Source: Ruminococcus sp.
GTDB taxonomy: Bacteria; Bacillota; Clostridia; Oscillospirales; Ruminococcaceae
NCBI GenBank assembly: GCA_017470905.1
Contig: JAFUXL010000007.1
Span: 234,177-298,176 of the forward strand
DNA: 64,000 bases
Direction: 5' to 3'
The translations under genes and the position numbers were made by a program. Shown here in pieces: positions 6,935 to 15,335 of this stretch (its first letter is position 1; each line of letters starts with the position of its first letter). Below the pieces are notes generated by a model. It was not told the DNA's origin, did not search any database, and saw only the letters and a list, made by a program, of their open reading frames with translations.

Positions 6935-8377
6935 ATGAAAAAAAGAAAAATTTTCCGATTGGCGGCTTTGTGCGCTGCTGCCGTTATGAGTACGGTTTCG
7001 TGTGCATCTTCTGATGTCGAAATGGGTAAGTTCGTAAATACCTATGAACTCGAAAAGCAGAAAATCGAAAACGACATAAGCGTTACGGGTCGTGTCGAGG
7101 GTTCAGATATTGTAAAGGTCACTACAGACCTCACCGCAAAGGTCAAGACCCTTAATGTCGAAATCGGTAGCAGCGTAAAAAAAGGCGATGTTCTCTGCGT
7201 TTTTGACAGCTCCGAATTTCAGACCGAGTATGATAATCTCGTATCAAGCTCCAACAAGAACAACGAAAAAAGCGACAGCCAGCATGATATTAACCAGCGT
7301 GCGCTTGACGATGCCGTTGCCGACAAGCAGGACACTGTCAACAAGGCACAGAGAGCCCTGAACAATGCTATCGAGGCAAGGGACAACGCATGGAATAAAT
7401 ATTATGACCTCGAAGATAAAAAGAATGACTACTACAACAAAAGCAATGAATATTACAACAGGGCTTATTCCGATGACGGCACTCCCGAGGATTTGGCTAA
7501 ATATCAGGAATATGACCAGCTCTTCAGAAGTGCGGAGGCTGAATATAATTCGTGGGGCGAACAGTTAAGCTCATACGACCATGCTGTAGATGATGCAACA
7601 GATGCATATAATTCAGCCGTAAAAAATGCCGATAAGGTCATACAGTCCGCAAAGGACACTATCAACTCAGAAAAATTCATGACGGACGACTCAACCAAAA
7701 CACAGCTTGAAAAATTACAGGAGAAAATCGACAAATGCACCGTTACTGCTCCGAAGAGCGGAATAATTACGGCTCTTGCGGTTTCCGAGGGAAGTATCCC
7801 CTCAAAAGACTCTATCATGACCATTGAGGACAACTCAAAGCTTAAAATAAATGTAACCATCAAGGAAGCCGATATTCTCAGTGTTCATGAGGGTCAGAAA
7901 GCTACGATAACCACCTCCGCAACGGGAGACAAGGAATTTTCGGGTACTGTTTCGAGAGTTGTAAATATCATGAGCGAGCAGTCCGCAAATGCCCTTACGG
8001 GCGACACGTCGGGCGGCGGATATTCCGCAGAAATAACCGTTGATGACGATGAAAATATGCTCCTGCTCGGAATGAACGCAAAGGTTAAAATAATCCTCGA
8101 AGAAAAGGCAAACGTTTTCGCCGTTCCATACGATGCAATTGTTGAAAATGACGGAAAATACAGCATATTTGTCGCAGAGGGTTCAGGCAGCGAATGTACC
8201 GTAAAGGAAGTCGAGGTTACCAAGGGTCTTGAAACCAATTACCTTACCGAAATAAGCTCCTATGATATTGATGAGGGCGATTTGATAATAACGGACGTTG
8301 ACTCCATCAGTGACGGTGACAAGGTGAGAGTTGCAGGCAGCTATTACGATACGGCAGACTCACAGGACGGTGAGTGA
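6935..8377 (+). CDS. HlyD/MacA-like membrane fusion lipoprotein
   Basis: 480 residues. The signal peptide ends in a lipobox (STVSC, Cys about 23), so it is a lipoprotein on the outer face of the membrane. It has the MacA layout: barrel/lipoyl half (VTGRVEGSDIVKVTTDL), a long alpha-helical coiled-coil hairpin (about 95-265, rich in Asp, Asn, Lys and Ala), the second lipoyl half (CTVTAPKSGIITALAV), and C-terminal beta-barrel domains. In Firmicutes such adaptors pair with MacB-type ABC transporters that export peptides or antibiotics. The ATPase and permease genes follow directly (1 base, then a 4-base overlap). Substrate unknown. Confidence 0.88.
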   Translation: MKKRKIFRLAALCAAAVMSTVSCASSDVEMGKFVNTYELEKQKIENDISVTGRVEGSDIVKVTTDLTAKVKTLNVEIGSSVKKGDVLCVFDSSEFQTEYDNLVSSSNKNNEKSDSQHDINQRALDDAVADKQDTVNKAQRALNNAIEARDNAWNKYYDLEDKKNDYYNKSNEYYNRAYSDDGTPEDLAKYQEYDQLFRSAEAEYNSWGEQLSSYDHAVDDATDAYNSAVKNADKVIQSAKDTINSEKFMTDDSTKTQLEKLQEKIDKCTVTAPKSGIITALAVSEGSIPSKDSIMTIEDNSKLKINVTIKEADILSVHEGQKATITTSATGDKEFSGTVSRVVNIMSEQSANALTGDTSGGGYSAEITVDDDENMLLLGMNAKVKIILEEKANVFAVPYDAIVENDGKYSIFVAEGSGSECTVKEVEVTKGLETNYLTEISSYDIDEGDLIITDVDSISDGDKVRVAGSYYDTADSQDGE

Positions 8378-8378
8378 T

Positions 8379-9125
8379 ATGGCAAGAACTATTATTCAGA
8401 TGAGTAATATCATTAAAAGATATTACATAGGTATGCCCAACGAACTCCAGATACTCAACGGAATATCAATCGATATACATGAGGGGGAGTTTGTCGCAAT
8501 AGTCGGCGCATCGGGTTCGGGAAAGAGTACCCTGATGAATATTATCGGCGCACTCGACAAGCCCACAGAGGGTTCGTATTTCCTCAACGGCACGGATATA
8601 AACCGCCTCTCCGACAAGGAACTCAGCAAGATAAGAAATAAGGAGATAGGCTTTGTTTTCCAGACCTTCAACCTCATACCCAGAACTACCGCCCTCAAAA
8701 ATGTCGAACTTCCCATGCTCTATGCAGGGATTTCAAGGAGAGAGCGTGCAAAAAAAGCCGTAAAGCTACTCGAAATGGTCGATATGCAGGACAGGTCAAC
8801 CCATAAGCCCAATGAGCTTTCGGGCGGTCAGAAACAGAGGGTAGCCATTGCAAGGGCTATGGCGAACGACCCCTCTATCATACTCGCCGATGAGCCTACA
8901 GGCGCACTCGACAGCAAAACAGGCCGCCTCGTAATGGATATTTTCCACAGACTTCACAAGCAGGAGGGAAAGACTATAGTCCTTATTACCCACAGCCCCG
9001 AACTCGCCGAGGAGACGGAGAGAATAATAACCATCAGTGACGGCTCTGTAATTTCCGATGTCGTGAAAAATCCGCCCAAGCCCGTCAGCCTTTCAAAAGA
9101 TGAAAGGGGGACTGATGCACAGTGA
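8379..9125 (+). CDS. MacB/LolD-type ABC transporter ATPase
   Basis: 248 residues. Walker A GASGSGKST is at about 43-51, signature LSGGQ at 147-151, Walker B ILADE at 168-172 and H-loop His205. The class resembles YknY/LolD ATPases, which drive mechanotransmission by MacB-type permeases rather than classic transport. ATG 8379 starts 1 base after the adaptor stop, with GGACGGTGAG as Shine-Dalgarno. The longer in-frame start at 8331 would lie inside the adaptor gene and is rejected. Confidence 0.93.
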   Translation: MARTIIQMSNIIKRYYIGMPNELQILNGISIDIHEGEFVAIVGASGSGKSTLMNIIGALDKPTEGSYFLNGTDINRLSDKELSKIRNKEIGFVFQTFNLIPRTTALKNVELPMLYAGISRRERAKKAVKLLEMVDMQDRSTHKPNELSGGQKQRVAIARAMANDPSIILADEPTGALDSKTGRLVMDIFHRLHKQEGKTIVLITHSPELAEETERIITISDGSVISDVVKNPPKPVSLSKDERGTDAQ

Positions 9126-10429
9126 ATATCTTTGAAAACCTGCGCATGGCGTTCAGCTCCATAGCCGCAAACAAAATGCGCTCACTGCTTACCATGCTCG
9201 GAATTATCATAGGCATAAGCGCAGTTATAACCATTACCACACTCGGAAGTACTCTCCGTGCAACGATAAAGAATACTCTCAACAGTCTCGGCTCAAACCT
9301 CATGGCAGTCTATATACAGCAGAAAAATGTTGATAATTACTATGATACGGTCGAGATTGAGTGGACTGACAACGATTTTATAAGCATGGAAATGATTGAC
9401 GGGCTGCTTGAAAAATATCCAGGTGAATTTCAGGTTGCAAACGAAAACCCCATAGGAAACGCAACAATCTTAAATTCCAAGAACAAGACTGTAAAAATGA
9501 ATATTGTCGGCGCATATGAGGGTACTCTTTCATTTAATGCATATAAGCTTATTGCAGGAAGAAATCTCTCGTCAGGGGATATAAAGGGCAAAAAGCATAC
9601 CTGTATCGTGTCGGATATATTCGTTGAGCAGTATTTCAAGGAAAGGGAAGAGCCTGTCGGATATAATCTGAATATCTCCCTCGAAAACGGCATAATACAG
9701 AATTTTACAATTGTGGGTGTTTATAAATATAATTCGCTTAGCAACGGTATGGGCGACAGGAGTACAATGCGCACACCGGTATACATTCCCGATACGGTTG
9801 CAGATAATTTGAATGGCAATTATTATCCCAAGACATTCTACAGCGTCAATTTTACCTATAATGCTAAATATGATGCAAATCTCCTGAAAGCCCACCTTAC
9901 CGAATATTTCGATGAACAGTACAAGGCAAACAAGAATTTCGGAACGGAAGTTATCAGCATGGAAGACCAGCTCAAAACCATAGACATGGTAATAAATATA
10001 GTAACTCTTGTTATAACGGTCATAGCCGCAATTTCGCTTATAGTCGGCGGTGTGGGAGTTATGAACATCATGCTTGTAAGCGTTACGGAACGTACAAGGG
10101 AGATAGGTATAAGAAAAGCCCTCGGTGCGAAGAGACGCTCCATAAAACAGCAGTTCGTCACGGAGGCTGTAATAATCTGTCTCATAGGCGGTGTAATCGG
10201 AATAATCGCAGGCATTCTCAACGGCGAGCTTGCAGGAGTTATCGCAGGCAGTATCGTGTCATCAAGCCCCGAATACGGCGAAATACTCGGAGATATAACG
10301 GTTGTGCCGTCAGTGACTGCAATTGTGGTTTCGCTGGTTTTCTCGACCCTCACGGGCATATTCTTCGGACTTTATCCTGCAAGTAAGGCCGCAAAGATGA
10401 ACCCGATAGACGCTCTCAGATACGATTAA
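9122..10429 (+). CDS. MacB-like ABC transporter permease
   Basis: 435 residues with GTG start at 9122 overlapping the ATPase stop by 4 bases (GTGA). The topology is MacB-like: one N-terminal membrane helix (LLTMLGIIIGISAVITITTL), a large extracellular MacB_PCD domain (about 45-280), and three C-terminal FtsX helices. These include the conserved ISLIVGGVGVMNIMLVSVTE region and RTREIGIRKALGAKRRSI, which couples to the ATPase. The C-terminal PASKAAKMNPIDALRYD is diagnostic. It forms a tripartite system with the two upstream genes. Confidence 0.93.
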   Translation: MNIFENLRMAFSSIAANKMRSLLTMLGIIIGISAVITITTLGSTLRATIKNTLNSLGSNLMAVYIQQKNVDNYYDTVEIEWTDNDFISMEMIDGLLEKYPGEFQVANENPIGNATILNSKNKTVKMNIVGAYEGTLSFNAYKLIAGRNLSSGDIKGKKHTCIVSDIFVEQYFKEREEPVGYNLNISLENGIIQNFTIVGVYKYNSLSNGMGDRSTMRTPVYIPDTVADNLNGNYYPKTFYSVNFTYNAKYDANLLKAHLTEYFDEQYKANKNFGTEVISMEDQLKTIDMVINIVTLVITVIAAISLIVGGVGVMNIMLVSVTERTREIGIRKALGAKRRSIKQQFVTEAVIICLIGGVIGIIAGILNGELAGVIAGSIVSSSPEYGEILGDITVVPSVTAIVVSLVFSTLTGIFFGLYPASKAAKMNPIDALRYD

Positions 10430-10434
10430 TATTA

Positions 10435-10527
10435 TAAATATAAATTAGCATTTTGAAATAATGCACAAAAATTTTATATTTTTCTTTTCCCCTCGCCACA
10501 GGCGGGGGGAATATTGTTTTTTATAAA
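10435..10527 (+). repeat. R3 element (partial) acting as terminator after the MacB operon
   Basis: Shares TTAGCATTTTGAAATAATG and CACAAAAATTTTATATTTT with other R3 copies. It holds an 11-bp GC-rich hairpin, TTCCCCTCGCC/GGCGGGGGGAA with an ACA loop (10487-10511), followed by TATTGTTTTTTAT. In this orientation it would terminate the operon. The right half of R3 is missing. Confidence 0.75.
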
Positions 10528-10528
10528 T

Positions 10529-10560
10529 AAAAGCTGCCGTATTTCTACAGCAGCTTTTTT
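10529..10560. terminator. Bidirectional terminator between MacB and rubrerythrin genes
   Basis: AAAAGCTGC/GCAGCTTTT stem with a 12-base loop and T tracts in both directions, ending 3 bases from the rubrerythrin stop. Confidence 0.85.
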
Positions 10561-10562
10561 CA

Positions 10563-11123
10563 TTATCCGAAATATCTCTTCAAAAGACCTGCGAAAGCCT
10601 TGCCGTGGCGTGCTTCATCTCTTGCCATTTCGTGAACGGTATCGTGGATTGCATCGAGGTTGAGTTCCTTCGCTCTTTTAGCGAGTTTGAGTTTGCCCTC
10701 TGTTGCGCCCTGTTCTGCGGCAACTCTCTTTTCGAGGTTTTCCTTTGTCGATGACGAAAGCACCTCACCGAGAAGCTCTGCGAATTTTGCGGCGTGTTCA
10801 GCCTCTTCAAAAGCGGCTTTTTCCCAGTATGCGCCTATTTCAGCATAGCCCTCTCTGTAGGCAACTCTTGCCATAGCCAGATACATACCGACCTCTGTGC
10901 ATTCGCCGGTGAAATTAGAGCGCAGACCCTCGATTATATCGGGGTACTTGTCAGCGATAGCCTGAGCAACGCCGAGTTCGTGTTCGCAGGCAAAAGTAAG
11001 CTCAGATGTTTCCTCTTCCTTTTTGATGAATTTTGAACCGGGTACTCCGCACTGGGGACATTTTTCGGGGGGGGCATCTCCCTCGTGAACGTATCCGCAT
11101 ACGGGACATACAAATTTTGCCAT
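10563..11123 (-). CDS. Reverse-type rubrerythrin
   Basis: 186 residues. A rubredoxin-like FeCys4 domain is at the N-terminus (C6-x2-C9 and C22-x2-C25). A four-helix diiron domain follows, with EEAEH and DEARH motifs. This order is the reverse of classical rubrerythrin and matches the reverse rubrerythrin of clostridia. These enzymes reduce hydrogen peroxide, and in some species oxygen, using electrons from NADH through a rubredoxin or flavodoxin-type partner. ATG 11123 has a perfect AAGGAGGT; upstream in-frame extension lies in the neighbouring gene and is rejected. The gene is 19 bases downstream of the NrdD-tail gene and shares its promoter. Confidence 0.93.
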   Translation of the reverse strand: MAKFVCPVCGYVHEGDAPPEKCPQCGVPGSKFIKKEEETSELTFACEHELGVAQAIADKYPDIIEGLRSNFTGECTEVGMYLAMARVAYREGYAEIGAYWEKAAFEEAEHAAKFAELLGEVLSSSTKENLEKRVAAEQGATEGKLKLAKRAKELNLDAIHDTVHEMARDEARHGKAFAGLLKRYFG

Positions 11124-11142
11124 AATTATTACCTCCTTGATA

Positions 11143-11406
11143 TTATACAGTGTGCTTGATGCGGTCGTGTTCTTCGGCACGTTTTCCGTTGTTGAAGCGG
11201 TCGAGAGTGCCGACAAGATAACCTGTTATTCTTCTTATGCGGTCGAAGGGAATATCTGCGAAATCAAATTTCAAATCAACGAAATCTCCGTCCGTTTTCA
11301 CGGTCATTTCGGTTATTTCCTTGTCGCTGTATTTCTTTCTTCCGTATTCCGTGTAGGCATCAATCTCCTGCTGTGAGATTGGTTCGCCGATAACATTTAT
11401 CTTCAT
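11143..11406 (-). CDS. Stand-alone NrdD C-terminal (glycyl-radical-like) protein
   Basis: 87 residues. The C-terminal 32 residues contain RRITGYLVG (Gly62) and then [17 protein letters not shown]. This matches the extreme C-terminus of class III (anaerobic) ribonucleotide reductase, where the R-x-(C/T)-G-Y-L glycine carries the radical. The rest of NrdD is absent, including the catalytic barrel and the Cys4 zinc site. The N-terminal half ([20 protein letters not shown]) is not recognised. It is not a truncated NrdD, since it has its own Shine-Dalgarno and promoter and the next gene is only 19 bases away. By analogy with GrcA, the spare glycyl-radical domain that repairs pyruvate formate-lyase, it could restore oxygen-damaged NrdD. 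That role is inference. Similar small proteins are sometimes labelled as NrdD in databases. Confidence 0.75.
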   Translation of the reverse strand: MKINVIGEPISQQEIDAYTEYGRKKYSDKEITEMTVKTDGDFVDLKFDFADIPFDRIRRITGYLVGTLDRFNNGKRAEEHDRIKHTV

Positions 11407-11459
11407 TCAAAAACACCTCTTAAATTTAACTTGACGTACCCACTGGATACATCTTTATT

Positions 11460-11488
11460 ATTATAGCATGATTTTTATTGAAAGTCAA
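11460..11488 (-). promoter_or_regulatory. Promoter of the NrdD-tail / rubrerythrin operon
   Basis: On the minus strand TTGACT (11483-11488), 17-base spacer, TATAAT (11460-11465). It leaves a leader of about 50 bases. Confidence 0.8.
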
Positions 11489-11591
11489 TAGTTTGGAAGA
11501 AAATTTCGTGCGATTTATATATAAATTATAAGCATAAGCAAACAGCATTGAAATTATTGATGACAGTATATTCAAGTTATATTAATATAAC

Positions 11592-11620
11592 AAAAAAGCC
11601 GCCATACAGACGGCGGCTTT
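11592..11620 (-). terminator. Terminator of the flavodoxin gene
   Basis: AAAGCCGCC/GGCGGCTTT stem, 8-base loop, followed on the minus strand by a T6 tract. Confidence 0.85.
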
Positions 11621-11641
11621 GTGGTTTATTTTTAATCTTTT

Positions 11642-12064
11642 TTATGCGATAGCAGCACCGAGAGCCTTTGCATTGGCTTTTGCATCGTCATCGGGGGCTT
11701 CGTTTACGATGAGGCATTCAGCGGCAAGAGTAATTCCTGCGCTCTTTGCATCGTCCTCCCAGCTGCGCATCCATTCGCCGTCGCCCCAGCCGTATGAACC
11801 GAAGAGAACGATTTTCTTTCCGCTGAGACTGCCTTTTACAGCGTCCCACATGGGCTGAAACTCATCTTCTTCGAGGACTTCCGCACCCATTGCGGGGCAT
11901 CCGAAAGCGATACCGTCATAATTTGCGGCAGCGTCTGCGCTGAAATCTGCGGCGGAGATTATTTCAACCTCTGCGCCCTTTTCTTTTGCGCCGTCAGCGA
12001 CAGCGTTGGCAATTTTCTCTGTGTTTCCCGTACCGCTCCAGAATACAACTGCAATTTTGCTCAT
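11642..12064 (-). CDS. Flavodoxin
   Basis: 140 residues, the short-chain flavodoxin size. The FMN phosphate loop SGTGNTEK is at residues 10-17, and aromatic isoalloxazine loops are near GCPAMGAE and SYGWGDGEW. Flavodoxins carry one or two electrons between anaerobic oxidoreductases. It is a single-gene unit with its own terminator, next to rubrerythrin, so an electron-supply link is plausible but not shown. Confidence 0.93.
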   Translation of the reverse strand: MSKIAVVFWSGTGNTEKIANAVADGAKEKGAEVEIISAADFSADAAANYDGIAFGCPAMGAEVLEEDEFQPMWDAVKGSLSGKKIVLFGSYGWGDGEWMRSWEDDAKSAGITLAAECLIVNEAPDDDAKANAKALGAAIA

Positions 12065-12082
12065 GATAACATCTTCCTTTCT

Positions 12083-12098
12083 GTTAGTAATTTCTAAC
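12083..12098 (-). promoter_or_regulatory. Inverted repeat in the flavodoxin leader, operator candidate
   Basis: GTTAG-TAATTT-CTAAC lies about 20 bases upstream of the flavodoxin ATG. A regulator cannot be assigned. Confidence 0.35.
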
Positions 12099-12199
12099 TA
12101 AGAGCTTTAAAAAAATCACACTGTCAGTATGATATGGTTATTATATCATGCTCTGATATTATATTCTACTCCAAAAGGACAGTTATATACCTGTTTTTT

Positions 12200-12216
12200 T
12201 AATCACAACGTGATTA
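12200..12216. promoter_or_regulatory. Inverted repeat upstream of the yhfC-like promoter, operator candidate
   Basis: TAATCAC-AAC-GTGATTA is a perfect 7-bp inverted repeat ending 8 bases before the -35 box at 12225. It may bind an activator or repressor. It also lies in the divergent region upstream of the flavodoxin gene. Confidence 0.5.
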
Positions 12217-12224
12217 TATATTTG

Positions 12225-12253
12225 TTGACAGGACAAGGGATTTGATGTATAAT
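12225..12253 (+). promoter_or_regulatory. Promoter of the yhfC-like gene
   Basis: Consensus TTGACA (12225-12230), 17-base spacer, TATAAT (12248-12253). Confidence 0.85.
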
Positions 12254-12293
12254 GCTATAGAATGAAATAAATTGATTGCAGACGGAGGATATT

Positions 12294-12938
12294 ATGACGG
12301 ATATAAATTGTTTTCTTGCAGGAATGACAAGACTTTGCATTTCACCTATACTGTTGTTTGTCTGGTGCAGAAAAACGGGTGCAAGACTTTATCCTGCATT
12401 CATAGCCTTTGCAGTGTGCTTTCCTGTTTTCATAATCGGAGGGGCAATTCGTTCGGGTTTCGGTCGTGATAATTTCATGGTTTATTACATAAGTCAGGGA
12501 CTTCTTTACGGTATTCTCGAAGAGGGTACGAAATATCTTGTTATACGTTATTTTCTCAAATCAGACCTCCGTCCGAAGAACGCAGTGGTTTATGGTATCG
12601 GTCATGGTATGTATGAAGAGCTGGGTGCAGGTCTTTCGTGTCTGGGGCTTATCGGCACGGACAGGGCAGCTCCCGATATTTTCCTGTTTAATTTATGGGC
12701 AGCCGCCGAGGGAACGGCATTTACTGTCTCGGTGACTGTTATTGTATTCTATGGAATATACACCGACAGGGCAAAAATAGCTGTTCCGGCAGCGATACTT
12801 CTTCATGCCGTAAGCAATATGTCTGCGGGGATTTTTATTGAGTCTGTTTCGGTTATAATATGTACAATTCTTACCGCAGGGATATGCTTTGCCGCATACC
12901 GCTGCTACAGGGCTGTGAAGATTTTGGACGATTACTGA
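12294..12938 (+). CDS. YhfC-family putative intramembrane protease
   Basis: 214 residues with about seven hydrophobic helices. The YhfC/PrsW/CAAX-like glutamic protease pattern is present: ILEEGTKYLVIRY (E76-E77), GIGHGMYEE (103-109) and HAVSN (H171). These proteins are predicted membrane proteases of the ABI/PrsW superfamily. YhfC itself has no established substrate. GGAGG precedes ATG 12294. The gene is monocistronic between a strong promoter with an adjacent palindrome and a bidirectional terminator. Confidence 0.85.
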   Translation: MTDINCFLAGMTRLCISPILLFVWCRKTGARLYPAFIAFAVCFPVFIIGGAIRSGFGRDNFMVYYISQGLLYGILEEGTKYLVIRYFLKSDLRPKNAVVYGIGHGMYEELGAGLSCLGLIGTDRAAPDIFLFNLWAAAEGTAFTVSVTVIVFYGIYTDRAKIAVPAAILLHAVSNMSAGIFIESVSVIICTILTAGICFAAYRCYRAVKILDDY

Positions 12939-12943
12939 AAATA

Positions 12944-12970
12944 ATATCCCCCGAAGAAATCGGGGGATAT
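12944..12970. terminator. Bidirectional terminator between yhfC-like and SGNH genes
   Basis: ATATCCCCCGA/TCGGGGGATAT, 11-bp stem, AGAAA loop. It ends 3 bases before the SGNH stop codon. Confidence 0.8.
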
Positions 12971-12972
12971 AT

Positions 12973-13914
12973 TCAGCTTTTCTTTCTGACAAATGCTGTA
13001 ATAAGGGAGATTATGCCGACAGCCGCAAGTGCCGCACAGCCGCATATAAGACCTATGCCAGGCTTTGAAATATGCTCCTGCTGTTCGTATGTGTAGTATG
13101 TAAATTCGGATTTTCTAAGCTCCGTGTCAACTATATCCGCAATGAGTTTATGACCCTCTGCGTTGGGGTGAATATCAAAATCGGGCATATTGGTAAGCTC
13201 CGCACTTTTTCCCTTGAAATGGAGGTAAATATCAATAACTGAATAGCTGTCCGCATGAGAGGATATTATATCATTGAAAGCGGCTATTTTTTCTCCCGTG
13301 AAGTCAGTTATAATATCGAGAGCGAGATATTCCGTGGGGTCGTATAAATTCTGAATATATATCTTTCCGTCCGTCTTATTTTTTAGTTTGTCGGATATAA
13401 CCTGCAAATTTTCCTCAAACGTGACGAGAGCCGCATCAATATCGTCACCGATATTCGGTATCGAGGCAGCAAGCGAAAATAAATTTACGTTCTCGTCTTT
13501 CAGACCGTTGAGTATACCGTAAATCGGGTGCATGAGGTCGTTTCCGCCGATAGATACCACGACGGCATCGCTGTCTCTGAGGGCATCGTCAATATTGCCG
13601 CTGTCGATTATATTAATTAAATCCTGTGTGGTATCGCCCGAAACGGCTTGGTTAATCATTTTTGTATCCGTAACTCCGTCAAGCTCTTCTCTGTATCTGT
13701 CTTTGAGGATATTCGGATATGACATACAGTGCGAATTATCGTCCCTTGAAAATCCGTCAAGCCCGTAGCCGTCCGGGATAGAGTCGCCTAAGAAGAGTAT
13801 TCTCGGCGGAATATTTACGGTATGGGCGGTTTTGAGGGTTTCCGTTTCGGTCATGGAACAGCCTGTCAGCATTATGCCTGCACATAAAGCCGCAGGAATT
13901 ATTTTTTTATTCAT
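12973..13914 (-). CDS. SGNH/GDSL hydrolase lipoprotein with C-terminal membrane helix
   Basis: 313 residues. It begins with a lipoprotein signal (IMLTGC, Cys19). The SGNH blocks are GDS (Ser45 in FLGDSIPDGYG), a Gly in block II, GGNDLM (block III) and DIHPNAEGH (block V Asp/His). SGNH enzymes hydrolyse esters, such as acetyl groups on polysaccharide or lipids; no substrate can be assigned. Unusually it also ends in a hydrophobic helix followed by RKKS (about residues 285-313), so it would be tethered at both ends. In a plant-fibre degrader a carbohydrate esterase is one option. Confidence 0.85.
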   Translation of the reverse strand: MNKKIIPAALCAGIMLTGCSMTETETLKTAHTVNIPPRILFLGDSIPDGYGLDGFSRDDNSHCMSYPNILKDRYREELDGVTDTKMINQAVSGDTTQDLINIIDSGNIDDALRDSDAVVVSIGGNDLMHPIYGILNGLKDENVNLFSLAASIPNIGDDIDAALVTFEENLQVISDKLKNKTDGKIYIQNLYDPTEYLALDIITDFTGEKIAAFNDIISSHADSYSVIDIYLHFKGKSAELTNMPDFDIHPNAEGHKLIADIVDTELRKSEFTYYTYEQQEHISKPGIGLICGCAALAAVGIISLITAFVRKKS

Positions 13915-13941
13915 AAATTCACTCCCTTGTTCAGTATCTGA

Positions 13942-13965
13942 AAAAGGCTTCCGCAGAAGCCTTTT
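13942..13965. terminator. Terminator between hisS and the SGNH gene
   Basis: AAAAGGCTTC-CGCA-GAAGCCTTTT, a 10-bp stem placed just after the hisS stop codon. Confidence 0.8.
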
Positions 13966-13968
13966 AAA

Positions 13969-15309
13969 TCAGTTTTTGCCGTCTGTAAAAGCAAAGAGCG
14001 AGCCGTTGTCCGTTTCTTCTTCGAGGAAATTGAGCATTTTATTCATATAAATTTCCTCAAAGGCGGCAGGGAATTTATCGTTCAGACGGATTTCCGTTTC
14101 TTCGCCGCTTTCCATTTCTTTAAGCTTCGCCTTGCCCTCGTTGAGTTCATTTTCGCCGAGGACTACGGTAAATGCCGCACCTGTCTTGTTTGCATATTTC
14201 ATCTGGGCTTTAAGTCCTCTGCCCATGAGGTCGTACTCTGCGAAATAGCCGAATTCACGCAGCTCCCTTGAAAGCTCCATAGCCTCCTCGAGAGCCTCGT
14301 CACCGATAGCGGCGAAATAAATATCGCATTTTCGGGGCTTCATATAGTCGCAGTTCTGTTTATCCATGACGAGGAGAAGCCTTTCTATTCCCATTCCGAA
14401 GCCGAGGGCGGGGACGTGCTGACCGCCAAGCTGTTCGATAAGACCGTCATATCTTCCGCCGCCGCAGACAGTACCCTGTGCGCCGATTTCGGTAGTGACA
14501 AATTCAAATACGGTCTTTGTGTAATAGTCAAGACCCCTTACGATTTTGGGATTTACTTTAAAATCTATATGCAGTTTGGTGAGATATTTTTTTAATTTCT
14601 CAAAGTGGTCGCCGCACTCCTCACAGAGATAATCGAGGATAACGGGGGCATCCTTTCCGATTTCCTGACATATCGGACTTTTGCAGTCGAGTATGCGCAT
14701 GGGATTTTTTTCGAGCCTGTCCTTGCAGGTGTCGCAGAGTTCGTCTTTTCTTGCGGAAAAATAAGTCCTTAAAGCATCGTGATATTTCGCACGGCATGAC
14801 GGACAGCCTATTGAATTTATGTACAATTCGATATTTTTAAGTTCAAGGCGGTCGAGGAGGGTTTTTGCGAGGGATATTACCTCCGCATCAGCCGCAGGGG
14901 ACTGACTTCCTGCCATTTCAAGACCGAACTGGTGAAATTCCCTGAGCCTTCCTGCCTGCGGTCTTTCGTGGCGGAAACAGGAGAGTATATAATAAACTCT
15001 CTGCGGAAGAGCCTCGTTGAGCATACCGTTCTGGAGCATAGCCCTTATTGTGCCTGCCGTACCCTCGGGGCGGAGCGTAAATTCAGTTTCCTTTGCCTTT
15101 ACGGTATACATTTCTTTCTGGACTACATCGGTGGTTTCGCCGACCGAACGGAGGAATAAATCGGTATTTTCAAAGGTGGGAACACGTATCTCTGCGAAGC
15201 CGAAGCTTTCGGCGGTTTCCCTTGCGATTTTCTCGACAGTGTGCCATTTGTGGACATCCTTGGGGAGAACATCTTCCGTACCGTTGGGGCGTTTTATATT
15301 TACAGCCAT
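13969..15309 (-). CDS. hisS: Histidyl-tRNA synthetase
   Basis: 446 residues, class II synthetase. Motif 2 is FRHERPQAGRLREFHQFG. The HisRS-specific GLDYYTKTVFEF is present and motif 3 is GFGMGIERLLL. A Cys-rich insertion (CPSCRAKY ... CDTCKDR) is present. It charges tRNA-His with histidine. It differs from the HisZ paralogue in the his operon (40917), which lacks synthetase function. No T-box leader is seen; the short leader holds a hairpin at 15336-15362. Confidence 0.95.
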   Translation of the reverse strand: MAVNIKRPNGTEDVLPKDVHKWHTVEKIARETAESFGFAEIRVPTFENTDLFLRSVGETTDVVQKEMYTVKAKETEFTLRPEGTAGTIRAMLQNGMLNEALPQRVYYILSCFRHERPQAGRLREFHQFGLEMAGSQSPAADAEVISLAKTLLDRLELKNIELYINSIGCPSCRAKYHDALRTYFSARKDELCDTCKDRLEKNPMRILDCKSPICQEIGKDAPVILDYLCEECGDHFEKLKKYLTKLHIDFKVNPKIVRGLDYYTKTVFEFVTTEIGAQGTVCGGGRYDGLIEQLGGQHVPALGFGMGIERLLLVMDKQNCDYMKPRKCDIYFAAIGDEALEEAMELSRELREFGYFAEYDLMGRGLKAQMKYANKTGAAFTVVLGENELNEGKAKLKEMESGEETEIRLNDKFPAAFEEIYMNKMLNFLEEETDNGSLFAFTDGKN

Positions 15310-15335
15310 TTTTTATCAGCCTTTCTCTGCATGAA

